Origin: Spiroplasma endosymbiont of Lasioglossum villosulum
GTDB lineage: Bacteria; Bacillota_I; Bacilli_A; Mycoplasmatales; VBWQ01
Assembly: GCF_964020195.1 (NCBI RefSeq)
Contig: NZ_OZ026539.1
Location: 310,001 to 374,000 of the forward strand
DNA length: 64,000 bases
Direction: 5' to 3'
Shown here: in pieces, positions 20,098 to 30,356 of the stretch
Position numbering within the stretch: the first letter of the stretch is position 1
Layout: every line of letters starts with the position of its first letter
Position numbers and translations under genes: made by a program
Notes under the pieces: generated by a model
What the model was told of the DNA's origin: nothing
The model's input: only the letters and a program-made list of their open reading frames with translations
Database searches by the model: none

Positions 20098-21111
20098 ATG
20101 GATTCATCACCAGCAAGAAGTTATTCTTCTACAGAACAATTATTACCAAATGATTTAATATCAACTAATAACTACTATAAGAGATGTATTACTTACTATT
20201 GGTAATTCAATGGTAACGGGGGTAACTATTTATTATATCAAGATGGAGTATTATCACTAGTACCAGCATTATGTTTTATGGTGGAAGGCACAGTTAATTC
20301 AAAAATTTCGTTAACTAATTTAATATTAAGATATCGAAATATTAATAATGTAAGGATTAATAATTTATTAACAGGAGTAAATTTTGCAACAGCACCATTA
20401 TTACCACTAGTAGTAGCTTGACTTAACTGACCAACACCCAATCCAGATATATTACCTGTTACATATGCTTTTATTACAGCAGCAGCAGCTTCAAGTTTAA
20501 ATCACATAGTGACAATCGCTAAAAAAATATCAGAATGTTGTGCACCTAATAATGAAGAAAATGTAATAAATCAACAACGTAATATATGACAAAAAATAGG
20601 TAATACAGCAGCAAGTTTATTAGTACCAATAACTATTGCTAGTGCAATTACTGGTGTTAGTCTTTTTGCATATCATGAATTAAGTAATCCAAATAATAAT
20701 GATGATGATCAACCATTTTATAAAAAAAGATCAATTGCTTTTTGAGAAACAATAGCTGGTCTTGCAACAGTTGGTACTGGTTTATTAATAAATACTGGAA
20801 TGGAATTATATGAAAATTGATGTGCGGATGTTAATAATTTTGATGAAGAAGATACTTATGAAAATGTTTCTAGCAGTACATCTTCGCCATCATCATCATC
20901 AAGTTCTGAAGATAGTGATGATAATACTTCATTATTAAATAAATCTTTTAATCCAGAAAAAATTAATAATGGAGAAGAAACACAATCAGTCATGTCAACT
21001 TCTCATGTTGTTGAAATACCTGATCCTAAACCACTTAATATAGCAACATTAAATTCTGAAGAACGTTTGCCAATTAAACAACCATCTTCAGAACGTCGAT
21101 TATCAGTTTAA
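20098..21111 (+). pseudogene. Multi-helix membrane protein with Ser-rich tail, frameshifted
   Basis: ATG at 20098 after GAAAGGATG. The frame hits TAA at 20203-20205. A neighbouring frame between about 20168 and 20235 reads TTIRDVLLTIGNSMVTGVTI, after which the original frame resumes (QDGVLSLVPALCFMVEG) to the stop at 21111. Two offsetting one-base changes explain this. The joined product has about 335 residues, about six membrane helices, then an acidic Ser-rich tail (SSSTSSPSSSSSSEDSDD) ending KQPSSERRLSV. No family recognised. The N-terminus (MDSSPARSYSSTEQLLPN) is also Ser-rich. Confidence 0.6.
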
Positions 21112-21133
21112 TAATATTTAATGTTATAAAAAT

Positions 21134-21163
21134 AAAAAGGTATTCTTTTAAGAATACCTTTTT
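21134..21163 (+). terminator. Rho-independent terminator
   Basis: Arms AAAAAGGTATTCTT and AAGAATACCTTTTT just after the membrane gene; it could also serve the tRNA operon end from the other strand. Confidence 0.85.
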
Positions 21164-21184
21164 ATACTAATAATTTAATATTGG

Positions 21185-21266
21185 TGGTGCCCAGAGCGGG
21201 ACTCGAACCCGCATGATTTCTCGGTAGATTTTGAGTCTACTGCGTCTGCCATTTCGCCATCTGGGC
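21185..21266 (-). tRNA. tRNA-Leu (anticodon CAA)
   Basis: Minus strand begins GCCCAGATGG; anticodon stem GTAGA/TCTAC with loop CTCAAAA; long variable arm; encoded CCA. Last of seven tRNAs in the transcript. Confidence 0.95.
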
Positions 21267-21331
21267 AAAATATAGTTTACTTATTTATAAAAAATGAGGA
21301 ATACTTCCTCGTCATTAATAAATATATAAAA

Positions 21332-21419
21332 TGGTGCCCAGAGCGAGACTCGAACTCGCACAACCTGTAAAAGTCATCGGATCTTAAGCCCGACGTGTCT
21401 GCCATTTCACCACCTGGGC
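21332..21419 (-). tRNA. tRNA-Leu (anticodon TAA)
   Basis: Begins GCCCAGGTGG; anticodon loop CTTAAGA; long variable arm; encoded CCA. Confidence 0.95.
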
Positions 21420-21425
21420 ATCAAA

Positions 21426-21500
21426 TGGTGTCCCCGGCAAGGATCGAACTTGCGACACCTCGGTTAAAAGCCGAGTGCTCTACCGCTGAGCTACGAGGAC
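21426..21500 (-). tRNA. tRNA-Lys (anticodon TTT)
   Basis: Begins GTCCTCGTAG; anticodon loop CTTTTAA between CTCGG and CCGAG; encoded CCA. Confidence 0.96.
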
Positions 21501-21516
21501 AAATTAATAAAATATA

Positions 21517-21591
21517 TGGCTGAGGTGGTTGGATTTGAACCAACGCATGACGGCGTCAAAGGCCGTTGCCTTACCGCTTGGCTACACCCCA
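21517..21591 (-). tRNA. tRNA-Gln (anticodon TTG)
   Basis: Begins TGGGGTGTAG; anticodon loop CTTTGAC between ACGGC and GCCGT; encoded CCA. Confidence 0.95.
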
Positions 21592-21601
21592 ATAAGTAAT
21601 A

Positions 21602-21686
21602 TGGTGGAGGGGGAGGGAGTCGAACCCCCGAACTCGAAGAGATCTGGTTTACAGCCAGGTGCAGTTGGCCACTTTGCTACCCCTCC
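21602..21686 (-). tRNA. tRNA-Tyr (anticodon GTA)
   Basis: Begins GGAGGGGTAG; anticodon loop CTGTAAA; long variable arm as expected for bacterial tRNA-Tyr; encoded CCA. Confidence 0.96.
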
Positions 21687-21697
21687 ATAAATAATAA

Positions 21698-21774
21698 TGG
21701 TGCTGATGACAGGAATCGAACCTGCAACCTACGGTTTACAAAACCGTTGCTCTGCCGGATTGAGCCACATCAGC
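21698..21774 (-). tRNA. tRNA-Thr (anticodon TGT)
   Basis: Begins GCTGATGTGG; anticodon loop TTTGTAA between ACGGT and ACCGT; encoded CCA. Confidence 0.95.
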
Positions 21775-21781
21775 AGGTAAA

Positions 21782-21857
21782 TGGTGGAGTATGACGGACT
21801 TGAACCGCCGACCTATTGCTTGTAAGGCAATTGCTCTCCCAGCTGAGCTAATACTCC
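21782..21857 (-). tRNA. tRNA-Val (anticodon TAC)
   Basis: Begins GGAGTATTAG; anticodon loop CTTACAA between TTGC and GCAA; encoded CCA. First tRNA after the promoter. Confidence 0.96.
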
Positions 21858-21904
21858 TTATTTTTTGTTTTATTAGAATTATTTATTCTTAAAAAACCTT
21901 AATC

Positions 21905-21933
21905 ATTATAATAGATATTTTTCACATTTACAA
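21905..21933 (-). promoter_or_regulatory. Promoter of the seven-tRNA operon
   Basis: Minus strand: TTGTAA, 17 bases, TATAAT (21905-21910), about 48 bases upstream of tRNA-Val. A near-consensus sigma-70 promoter. Confidence 0.75.
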
Positions 21934-22141
21934 TTATTTTTTAAAGATAATGTAAAATTATTTTATTTTTAATTATTTTTTAAAAGAAAACTTAAGAGAA
22001 AAAACCAAAAAAAGTAATTTTATGTTAAATATTACTATTTTATACCTATTTTCAGTTTTTATATATTTTAAATATAATATTTTTTTAGAGTTTGCTATAA
22101 TTTTTTTGAGCCATATTTATATTAAAAAAAAGGGAAAATTT

Positions 22142-22570
22142 ATGCAAAAAATTTGAAAAAAATTATCAAAGTTAGATAAAATTAGTTTTTACGTATTTAT
22201 AACTATGTTAATAGTAATGATTTTAGGATTAATTTTAATTGGAACAGTATCTTGAACAGTTAAACCTCTAGGAGCTAAAGTGGCCGAAAGTCATGATGGG
22301 TTTTGAATTTTAAGAAATTCTCATCCTTGAACTATTGGAGATTTTATTAAGGGTAGTATAACTAATTTTGGTGTTACTATGTCATTAACTGATTATTTTG
22401 ATAAATTAAAAATTGTAGTTGCTGCATTAGGTGGAACTGCAACTTTAACAGGTACAGCAGCACAGTTACAAATAGGATTAATCTTATCGGTTATTGCTAC
22501 TCCAATCTTATTGTTTACAAGTATTATTATTTTTGGATACAGTTGTTATTTAAAAGTAGTAAAAAAGTAA
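22142..22570 (+). CDS. Small membrane protein, unknown function
   Basis: 142 residues. Two membrane helices (about 20-42 and 112-136) flank a central region of about 65 residues (WTVKPLGAKVAESHDGFW and on) expected outside, with a Gly/Ala/Thr-rich stretch (AALGGTATLTGTAA) before the second helix. ATG at 22142 lies in a weak ribosome context (GGGAAAATTT). No family recognised. It has its own terminator and is followed by a second small membrane gene of similar plan. Confidence 0.72.
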
Positions 22571-22591
22571 AAATAGCAATTTATTAATTTT

Positions 22592-22632
22592 AAAAAATTC
22601 TTATTTTTCACATTAAAGTAAGAATTTTTTTA
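22592..22632 (+). terminator. Rho-independent terminator
   Basis: Arms AAAAAATTCTTA and TAAGAATTTTTT followed by TATTTATTTT. Confidence 0.8.
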
Positions 22633-22688
22633 TTTATTTTATAGCATTAATATAACAATGATATAATTAAAAAAAATAGGTGATAATA

Positions 22689-23003
22689 ATGATAACTAAA
22701 AATTGATGAAAAAAATTACCTCTTGATGAAAAAATAATTACTATTTTATTTTTTTCTGGTTTTATATTTTTATTATTAGGGTTAATTATGTTATTAAGTA
22801 TTAAAATAGATATTTTTAATGGATTTAATTTTATTTATATAAATGGTGTAATTGATAGTTTAACCTATCAAAGTAGTCAAGGAATAACAGTAGATATTTT
22901 CTTTTTAAAAGTAGGAATTATTTTTACTATTTTCTTAATGCCAATTTGTTCTGGCTGTAGTATAATTTGATTTATTATTAAACGATTAATTTTTAAAAAA
23001 TAG
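22689..23003 (+). CDS. Small two-helix membrane protein
   Basis: 104 residues. N-terminal MITKNWWKKLPLDEKI is followed by a helix (about 17-37), a short external loop and a second helix (about 72-95), ending RLIFKK. The N-terminal pattern of basic and Trp residues then DKI/DEKI resembles the protein at 22142, suggesting a paralogous pair. ATG follows AGGTGATAAT. The nicotinamidase gene starts 9 bases after its stop, so they share a transcript. Confidence 0.72.
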
Positions 23004-23012
23004 AGGTGAATA

Positions 23013-23639
23013 ATGAAAAATAATGATTCATTTATTGAAATGATAAATAAAACTTTGGATAAAACAGTTAATTTAGATTTTAAAACTTTAAAAGGTCATA
23101 ATATTATATTTATTGTTGATATGGTTAATGGCTTTGCTAAAAAAGGAAATTTATTTTCACCTAATATTAATTCAATTATTAAACCAATTAAAAATTTATT
23201 AGCAAAAGTAAATACTAATGAAACCAAAGTTATTGCTTTTAATGATGCTCATAATGAACATAGTCCCGAATTCCATACTTTTCCTAGTCATTGTTTGGAA
23301 AATACTATTGAATCAGAGTTAGTAGAAGAATTAAAATTTGACAATATTAAGATTATTAAAAAAAATAGTACTAATGGTTTTTTTGCTTTTGATTTTAAGC
23401 CAAATTTACAATGGGATAACATTATTATTGTTGGTTGTTGTACTGATATTTGTATTTATCAATTTGCTATTAGTTGTAAAACTTGATTTAATCAGCACAA
23501 TAAAGAAGTAAATGTTATTGTTCCAATGACAATGACAAATACTTATGATCAACCAGAGCATCCAGCTCATATTTTAAATCAATATGCATGATATTCAATG
23601 CTTAAAAATGGCATTACTATTGTTAAGGATGTTATTTAA
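23013..23639 (+). CDS. pncA: Nicotinamidase / isochorismatase-family hydrolase
   Basis: 208 residues. The isochorismatase fold is shown by IIFIVDMVNGFAKKG (catalytic Asp), the metal-site region FNDAHNEHSPEF with FPSHC, a Lys in the middle (KIIKKNSTNGFFAF), and the nucleophile Cys in VGCCTDICIYQ. Nicotinamidases turn nicotinamide into nicotinate for NAD salvage, which Mollicutes need because they cannot make NAD de novo. Unusually it uses one TGG Trp codon (QWDN) as well as TGA. Ribosome site AGAGGTG. Confidence 0.87.
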
Positions 23640-23689
23640 TTAAAGTAGAGTTTTAAATAAAATAAATTTATATAAATAATAAATTTTAT

Positions 23690-23774
23690 CCATATTATTT
23701 AATAATTTTTATATTTAGAATAGAAATTATTCTATATTAGGTTTTATTAAATTAAAATATTAGAAAAGGAAGAT
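23690..23774 (+). promoter_or_regulatory. Type B leader
   Basis: Hairpin 23711-23738 (arms ATATTTAGAATA and TATTCTATAT) followed by TAGGTTTTATTAAATTAAA and GAAAAGGAAG. From TTCTAT onward it closely matches the leader at 16158-16215. Confidence 0.55.
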
Positions 23775-23780
23775 TAAAAG

Positions 23781-24214
23781 ATGGCTAGTAAAGTAATCCA
23801 ATCAGAAAGTGAGTATCAAGAACTTGAAAATCAACAATTAATAATAAATATTTTTGAAAAATTTGAATTTAATTTAAATTTTATAAATATGAGTTATGAA
23901 GATTTATCAATATTAAATATAAAATTATTAAATAATGAATTTAATGATGTTATCAAGAGATTATTAAGAATAATGAAATAAATGAAAAATTATCTTTCAT
24001 TTTTATTGAATGTATTAATCAAGGTTTTTCTGAAGAAAAAGCACAATATTCTATTCAAGAACAAATAACTAAGCATATAGTAGAAAGTTTTTTAATTAAA
24101 GAACAAGAACAAAAAATGGTAAATGAAATAAATCAATTTGATTTTATAAATGCACCATCAACTAGTACTGGTATATATCATTTACCATCATTTAAAATAC
24201 AACTTAACTTATAA
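23781..24214 (+). pseudogene. Effector-like gene with PSTS tail, one frameshift
   Basis: ATG at 23781 behind AAAAGGAAG. The first frame (MASKVIQSESEYQELENQ) stops at 23981. A second frame, joined with one missing T near 23950, reads YQEIIKNNEINEKLSF and on to the end at 24214. Joined length is about 144 residues, helical and charged, no signal peptide. The C-terminus FDFINAPSTSTGIYHLPSF carries the Pro-Ser-Thr-Ser core seen in three ankyrin proteins here. No family recognised. Confidence 0.6.
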
Positions 24215-24302
24215 TTACATTTATTTAGATTATTATTTGCAAAAAAATGTCATAATATAATATTGTAAATTAATAAGTGAAAAACAACTAAGTAAATTAT
24301 AT

Positions 24303-24330
24303 AAAAACCATTCTTTTCAGAATGGTTTTT
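24303..24330. terminator. Bidirectional terminator
   Basis: Arms AAAAACCATTC and GAATGGTTTTT between converging transcripts (accessory gene and pgi). Confidence 0.85.
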
Positions 24331-24374
24331 ATATAACTATATTTTAATGTTTTATTAAATTTATTATTAGGAAA

Positions 24375-25685
24375 TTATTTTTTACCTAATAATGTAAACA
24401 TTTTCTTTTTGTATACTTCAACACCAGGTTGGTTAAATGGGTCAACACCTAATAATTTTGCACTAACAGCACAAGCCTTCATAAAGAAATAACTAGCATA
24501 ACCAAACATTTTGCTATCCATTGTATCCCATTCTAATAAAATATTTGGAGTTTTTCCTACTATTTCATCACTATGAGCTTCAATAGTTCCTTGTAAGGCA
24601 ATATTATTAATTTTATGTAAAGAATGTTTTGTTAAATAGTTTAATTGATCATTGTTTTCTTTATCAAGTGGAATTTTGATATCTTCATTAGGTTTTTTGA
24701 TTTTTATTACTGTTTCAAAAAACATTTTTGAACCTTCTTGAATAAATTGGCCCATTGAATGTAAATCAGTTGAAAAAATAACACTAGCTGGTAATAATCC
24801 TTTGCCATCCTTACCTTCTGATTCACCAAATAATTGTTTTCATCATTCACATAACATTTGCATTTGTAATTCATAGCTTACTAAAATTTCAACTGCTTTA
24901 TTATTAGTTTTATGTAAATGATAGCGAGAAACTGCATATAAATAAGCATTATTAACATCAATTTTATCACTTTTACATTCTTTTGCTGCTAATTGTGCAC
25001 CAGCAATAATTTCTTCACAGTTAATTCCTGCTACCATCATCGGAAAAATACCAACAGGAGTTAAAACAGAGTATCTACCACCGATATTATCGGGGATAAC
25101 AAAGCTTTCATATCCTTCTTCTTTTGCCAAATCATGGAGTACTCCTCTTGTTTTATCAGTAGTAGCGATAATTCTGTTATTAACAATATTCTTATTTTTC
25201 TTTTGTTTAATTAATAGTTCTTTTAACAAACGAAAGGCAATTGCTGGTTCAGTAGTAGTTCCTGATTTAGAAATAACATTAATGGCAAATTCTTTATCTT
25301 TTAAATATAATAAAACTTGGTGAACATAAGTTGAACTCATAGTATTACCCATATAAATTACTTTAACAGGAGCAGTATTATTAAATAAACCTTGCACCAT
25401 ATCAATTCCTGCTCTAGCACCTAAATATGATCCACCAATACCAATTACTACTAAAACTTGTATTTCTTTTTGTAGTTTCAATGCTAGAGTTTTCATTCGC
25501 TTTCAAGACTCTTGAAAAGTAATATCTTTTTGGTATGCAAATGGAAAATCAATTCATCCTAATCACCCATCTTCATTTTTAGCATTACTTTCCAGTTCGG
25601 CGTTAATCGCCGTTACTTTTTCTTGATATAAAGTTGATAATTCTTTCATATCTAAATTAGTAAACTTTAAATTAGTTTTTATCAC
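24375..25685 (-). CDS. pgi: Glucose-6-phosphate isomerase
   Basis: 436 residues, bacterial short PGI as in Bacillus. It interconverts glucose-6-P and fructose-6-P. Signature regions: VVIGIGGSYLGARAG (sugar-phosphate SIS fold), VISKSGTTTEPAIAFR, IGGRYSVLTPVG and the C-terminal DPFNQPGVEVYKK. The start is GTG at 25685, 11 bases after AAGGAG, giving VIKTNLKFTNLDMKEL. The next ATG is 13 codons in and lacks a good ribosome site. Stands alone with a terminator after it. Confidence 0.97.
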
Positions 25686-25799
25686 TATTCTATAATCTCC
25701 TTATAGTATTTAAAATTAAAATATTAATTCGTAATAATACTATTTAATATTTATAATAAAAATATAGTTGTAAAAATTTTAGATTGCAAGAAAAAAATA

Positions 25800-25831
25800 A
25801 AAAATATTGCTATTTAATGGCAATATTTTTT
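25800..25831 (-). terminator. Terminator after the S1 gene
   Basis: Arms AAAAATATTGC and GCAATATTTTT with T-rich flank on the minus strand. Confidence 0.7.
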
Positions 25832-25855
25832 ATTATTTGGAAGAAAAATAGTATT

Positions 25856-26233
25856 TTAATTATTTTCTTCTTTTTTAAATCAATTATCAACAGTTTCTCT
25901 TATTGGTGCAAATCCTTTACCATTTTCTTCAATTGAAGAATTATTCTTTGCCACTAATCCTTGTTCTTTTGTACTTAAACTTAATTGTTGTTTAGTATGA
26001 TCAATACCTGTTATTTCTGCTTTAACTGATGTACCAATTGTAAAATAATCACTAACATTTTTAACAAATTTAGGGGTAATACGACTAATGTGAATTAAAC
26101 CAGAAAATCCATTTGGACACTTACAAAAAACTCCAAATTCCTTTATTCCAGTTGGAGTTACGGTAATAATATCACCAACTTGAAATTGTTGAACATTTGA
26201 TTCATTTTCTTCATTTTTAATAATTGTACTCAT
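25856..26233 (-). CDS. S1-domain RNA-binding protein (YugI/CvfD-like)
   Basis: 125 residues. A single S1 OB-fold spans about residues 18-92: VGDIITVTPTGIKEFGVFCK, GLIHISRI and KAEITGIDHTKQQLSLS. The size and single S1 domain match Firmicutes GSP13/YugI/CvfD proteins that associate with ribosomes and affect stress or virulence gene translation. The C-terminal tail is acidic. ATG at 26233 follows AGAGGAATTAACTT. Function beyond RNA binding is inference. Confidence 0.85.
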
Positions 26234-26555
26234 AATAAGTTAATTCCTCTTTCTTTTGTATAATTTAATAATACATAAAAATATTATAACATTATATTTA
26301 ATCTTGAAGTTAAAATTAATAATATTAATTTTATGAATTTCTAAACATTAGAATGAGAAATTATTAATTGATTTTAAATTTAAAGATTATTAGAATATTA
26401 AATTTGTTAGCAACTTGTTTGTTTTTAAAGAAATGAATGTTATTTGTAACAATATCACTAATTTTTTTTAATATTTTTCTTTATTTTATACTTAAAACGG
26501 TAATTTAAAATAAATATTTTTATTTTATAAATATTATTAAAAATATTGGAATTTA
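26234..26555. other. Intergenic stretch without a gene
   Basis: About 320 bases, extremely AT-rich. The minus-strand end holds TATAAT-like boxes (26263-26300) for the S1 gene. No open frame, strong hairpin or repeat is seen in the rest; a weak AT-only inverted repeat near 26508-26548 could end the oleate hydratase transcript. Confidence 0.5.
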
Positions 26556-28335
26556 TTATAGTAATCCAGATTTTTCAAGTAATTCTTCTAGAAAAGTTCC
26601 CTTGATTTTTTTTAATGCACCTCTACGGAAAATTTTTAAGATGAGAGGAACTTGTATATCATTAATTTTTTTATCTCATAAAATATAAGTTGAATTCAAT
26701 AGTACTCTAATATCATATGCTGAAGCAAAAACTTCTGGTATTCCTCTATCAACGTTTAATAATTTATAGACGGCTTCCATAGCAGTTCTCACTGAATATT
26801 CGGTTGTAAAAACTGTATCATCTTCAGTTTCACTAAAATTACCAATAAATGCTAAATTTTTTGAACCTTCTGGAACTACTAAAGGACGATCACCAATTTC
26901 TCTTGGCATAAAATATGAGGTAATAAATGGCATATAAACTGGTACCACATTACATGAGTTTTTAGCAAGTTCAAAGATTTCTTCTTCAGGAACACCAATA
27001 TGATATAATCACTCTTGAGCTATTTCCATGCCAGAACATTCAGTAATACTTTTTTTAATATAATCTCCTTCCTTATTTGAAAGTAATCCATAGATTCAAA
27101 CAACTAATTGATCATCTGATTGGCTTTTAAAGTGTGGTTGACGATTTAAGGTATAACTTAAAATTCAACTGGAATCTATAGCTGTAACAATTCCACCAGT
27201 TACAACTTTTTTAGCATATGGATCTCTTTTACTAATTTTTTCAATATAAGGTGCCATTTTTTTATCTAGAGTTGTTAATGTTGCTGAGATAAATCAACTT
27301 TCTTTTGGTAAATTTGCATAAAATTTTTCTGGTTTTCCAAAATCTTCACTTTGCTTTGCCAAATTTTCTCATAATTCTCAACTTCCACTTAATTGGAGTT
27401 GTTCACTAATTGGTGCTGGAGTATTATGATCGCCGTATGTTGTACTTTCAGTAATACTGCCATTAGTTACAAAAACGAAATCATTTTCTTTTAATATTAT
27501 TTGTTGTTTTTTATTCTTTTTTTGAAAAATGATTTTTTTTGCAATTTTTTCATTATGTTCATTTTCTAAAATTATAATATTTTTTACTGTTGTTTCATAG
27601 TGAAAAACAACACCTTGTTCTTCTAAGTGAGAAATTAATGGTAAAACAAGTGATTCGTATTGATTGTATTTGGTAAATTTAAGTGCTGATAAATCTGGTA
27701 ATCCACCAAGATGATGAATGAATCTCATAATATATCTTCTCATTTCCATAGCACTATGTCATTTTTCAAAAGCAAATTTTTGATGATCAATATCATCAAA
27801 AATTTGATTTAAAAAAATCTTCTGGAAATATTTCTTCGATTGTTTTATTACTTAGATTTACTTCTTTTGTTAAAAATAATTCAATTATTTTTTTACAAGC
27901 CTCTTCATTTAAAGTAAACTTACCATCATCTTCTGTTCTTTTCCCTTGTTGATGAATAAGTCGACACTTAGAATAATTTGGATCTTCTTTATTTAATCAG
28001 TAAAATTCATCTAAAACTGAAGCCCCTTCAATTTCTAAAGATGGAATAGAACGAAATAAATCTCATAGACATTCAAAATGGTTTTCCATTTCTCGTCCAC
28101 CACGAATAATGAAACCCTTATCTGGATTTAAAATCCCATCTAAACTACCACCAGCAATACTTAATTCTTCAAAAATATGGATATTTTCTGAATTCATTTT
28201 TGCATCTCTGATTAAAAATGTAGCAGCGGCTAAAGAAGCTAATCCTGCTCCTACTAAAAATGCTTTTTTATCTTCTATTTCTTGTGCTGGTTTAGTTTGT
28301 GCAAATGCTTCATAATTTCCATTGCTTTTATAAAT
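26556..28335 (-). pseudogene. ohyA: Oleate hydratase (MCRA family), one frameshift
   Basis: FAD protein that hydrates cis-9 unsaturated fatty acids to 10-hydroxy acids, often detoxifying host lipids. Family landmarks: SNGNYEAF at the N-terminus, [14 protein letters not shown] dinucleotide fold, [61 protein letters not shown]-like segment and [15 protein letters not shown]. The start aligned with homologues is ATT at 28335, 9 bases after GGAGGT. A single extra base in the A5 run (plus strand T5, 27777-27781) breaks the frame at SNFWWYWSSK/FAFEKW. Otherwise all about 593 codons are intact, suggesting very recent loss, slippage rescue or a sequence error. Confidence 0.88.
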
Positions 28336-28374
28336 ATAATTTGTACCTCCTATTTGTTATTTTTTATTTTTTTG

Positions 28375-29454
28375 TTAATCATTTAAATTTTGTTTAATTT
28401 TATTAGTAATAAAATGAGCTAACTGCATACCAATTACTTTTGATGGTATTTCAGTTGGATGAACAGTATCGACAAAAAAGTAGTTATTAACTGTTTCTAA
28501 AGTTACACCCGGATTTAATTTGGGTTGTAAAATCCCATCTTTTAAAAATGATTCATAAAAACTAATATCACTAGCTCCTTCTTTAATATTCATTCCCCTT
28601 TTACCTAAATCATTTAATGTTTGTTTAACAACTGATGAAAGTTCAAAATCATTAATTTGTTTTGGGTAATCTTCTTTTAAAGTTTTTATCATTGCTTTTC
28701 ATTGTGAATGAAAATATTTAAAAGCTGCTGTTGCTTTTGTTTCTAGGATAGGATCATTATTATAAGCAGGAGTTTCACTAATATCTGGAACATCAGTAAC
28801 AACAATATTCGCTACATGATGTTTAAGTAGTCGCATTAGTGATATTTTTTCATTAAGGATTGCAGAATCTAAATAAAGTTTTCATGTTAAGAAAGGAGAA
28901 GTTGTATCTTGCATTACTGCTAAAAGATCATTAGCGCCCATTACATATAGTACTCAATCATGATCATTAATATTTTTATGTTGTGAAAGTAGAGAAGTAA
29001 CTTGTGCTTGTGCTGAAAATTTACTAACAAAAAATCCACCTGGATAAATACTATATCCTAATCTAGCAGCACCAATAGCATAATTTTCGCCAATTTGTTG
29101 ATAAGTTTTGCCAACAAATGGTATTTTTTGAAATTTCCATGCTGGTGTTAAAGGTTTATGAAAATAATTTGCTACAATACTAACTGCATTTGGACCATTA
29201 CAAAACTGATTATTATGATAAGGTTCCTCAATTTTAATTTCTTGAATTTTTGGAAGGATTTTATTACCTTTAAAAAATTGTGTTCCAGCTCCAACAAGTG
29301 CACCATTATCTGATAAACTATCACCAATAACGTATAAATTATCAACTTGTTCTATAGCTCGTTCTTCTTTATTTAAATAACAATGCTTTGAATTAATAGT
29401 TAATAAAGATAATGAGCTTAAAAGTGTAGCACACGTTAAGTTATATAAACGCAT
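28375..29454 (-). CDS. GDSL/SGNH-family secreted lipase or esterase
   Basis: 359 residues. Block I is VIGDSLSDNGALVG (Ser46 nucleophile), the block III-like segment is VLYVMGANDL and block V is FFVDTVHPTE (catalytic Asp and His), so the catalytic residues of the SGNH fold are present. A hydrophobic N-terminus (residues 5-20, CATLLSSLSLLTI) should direct export. Related secreted enzymes act as lipases, acyltransferases or haemolysins. It ends 39 bases before the oleate hydratase start, so one enzyme may free fatty acids that the next hydrates. Start ATG 29454 after AGGAGGC. Confidence 0.88.
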
Positions 29455-29795
29455 GTTTATTTGCCTCCTATGTATTTTTTCATTATTTTTTTAGAAATAT
29501 TTATTTTTTAGTATTAAGATTTACTAAAAATATTATTTGTTGTTTTTTAAATTTTGAATTCATTTTGATAAAAAATATAAAATAATTTTAATTAATTCAG
29601 TTTTTATAAAATTCAAGTGTGTATAAACTAAACTAATGAGTAGTTTTAGTCTTTTTAAAATAATTATTATAAGTAAATCTTAATTTAAGTCTATAATTGA
29701 AAAAATGAATATACAATAAAAATAAAAAAAGATAATTTGATTAATTAAACTATCTTTTATTTATTGATTAGTGTATTTAATTTTAGATTAAAATA
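29455..29795. terminator. Intergenic region with terminator for the fcl operon
   Basis: About 340 bases without a gene. A hairpin at 29727-29758 (arms AAAAGATA and TATCTTTT plus inner pairing) with T run on the minus strand ends the sufS-sufU-fcl operon. The rest holds only AT-rich sequence, presumably the GDSL promoter. Confidence 0.65.
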
Positions 29796-30356
29796 TTAAT
29801 TAGTAAAAATATAATCTAATGGTATATCTCAATTATCGTGATTAATTATATAAGGAATTTTTTGAATAGCAAAACCAAGTCCTATTTTACTAAAGTTAAA
29901 TTTATTTTTAGATAAATAACGGTCGTAAAAACCTTTACCATAACCAATACGGTAATAATCTTTATCAAAGGCAATCAATGGTACTAATATACAATTAATT
30001 TGACTTCCTATAACTTTTTGGCAATTTAAACTTGGTTGTCCAATTTTAAAATCATTATCAAATACGATATCGTTTCAACTATTAATAAAGTAAAATTTCA
30101 AATGTTCACCATTCATTCTTGGTAAACAAACTTGTTTTAGATTTTTTCATAATAATTCAATAATTTCTTTAGTTTCTACTTCATATGGTAAGGAATTATA
30201 AAGAGCAAATACATTATTTTGTTTAAAATAATGTGATTCATTAAATTTATTGAAAATAATTTTATTTCACTTTTGATAATTATTTTTAGAAACATTTTTT
30301 AATTTTTTTAAATAAATGGTTCTTAAACTAATTTTATCCTTAATTTCCATTTCCAT
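29796..30356 (-). CDS. 5-formyltetrahydrofolate cyclo-ligase
   Basis: 186 residues. Converts 5-formyl-THF to methenyl-THF with ATP. The family signature is clear: LVPLIAFDKDYYRIGYGKGFYDRYL with the phosphate-binding GYGKGFYDR, plus an N-terminal KDKISLRTIYLKKL. Start ATG 30356 (or 30350) lies inside the end of sufU, an overlap of 17 bases, so translation is coupled. An unusual partner for suf genes, though folate enzymes and Fe-S assembly genes are often packed together in Mollicutes. Confidence 0.92.
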
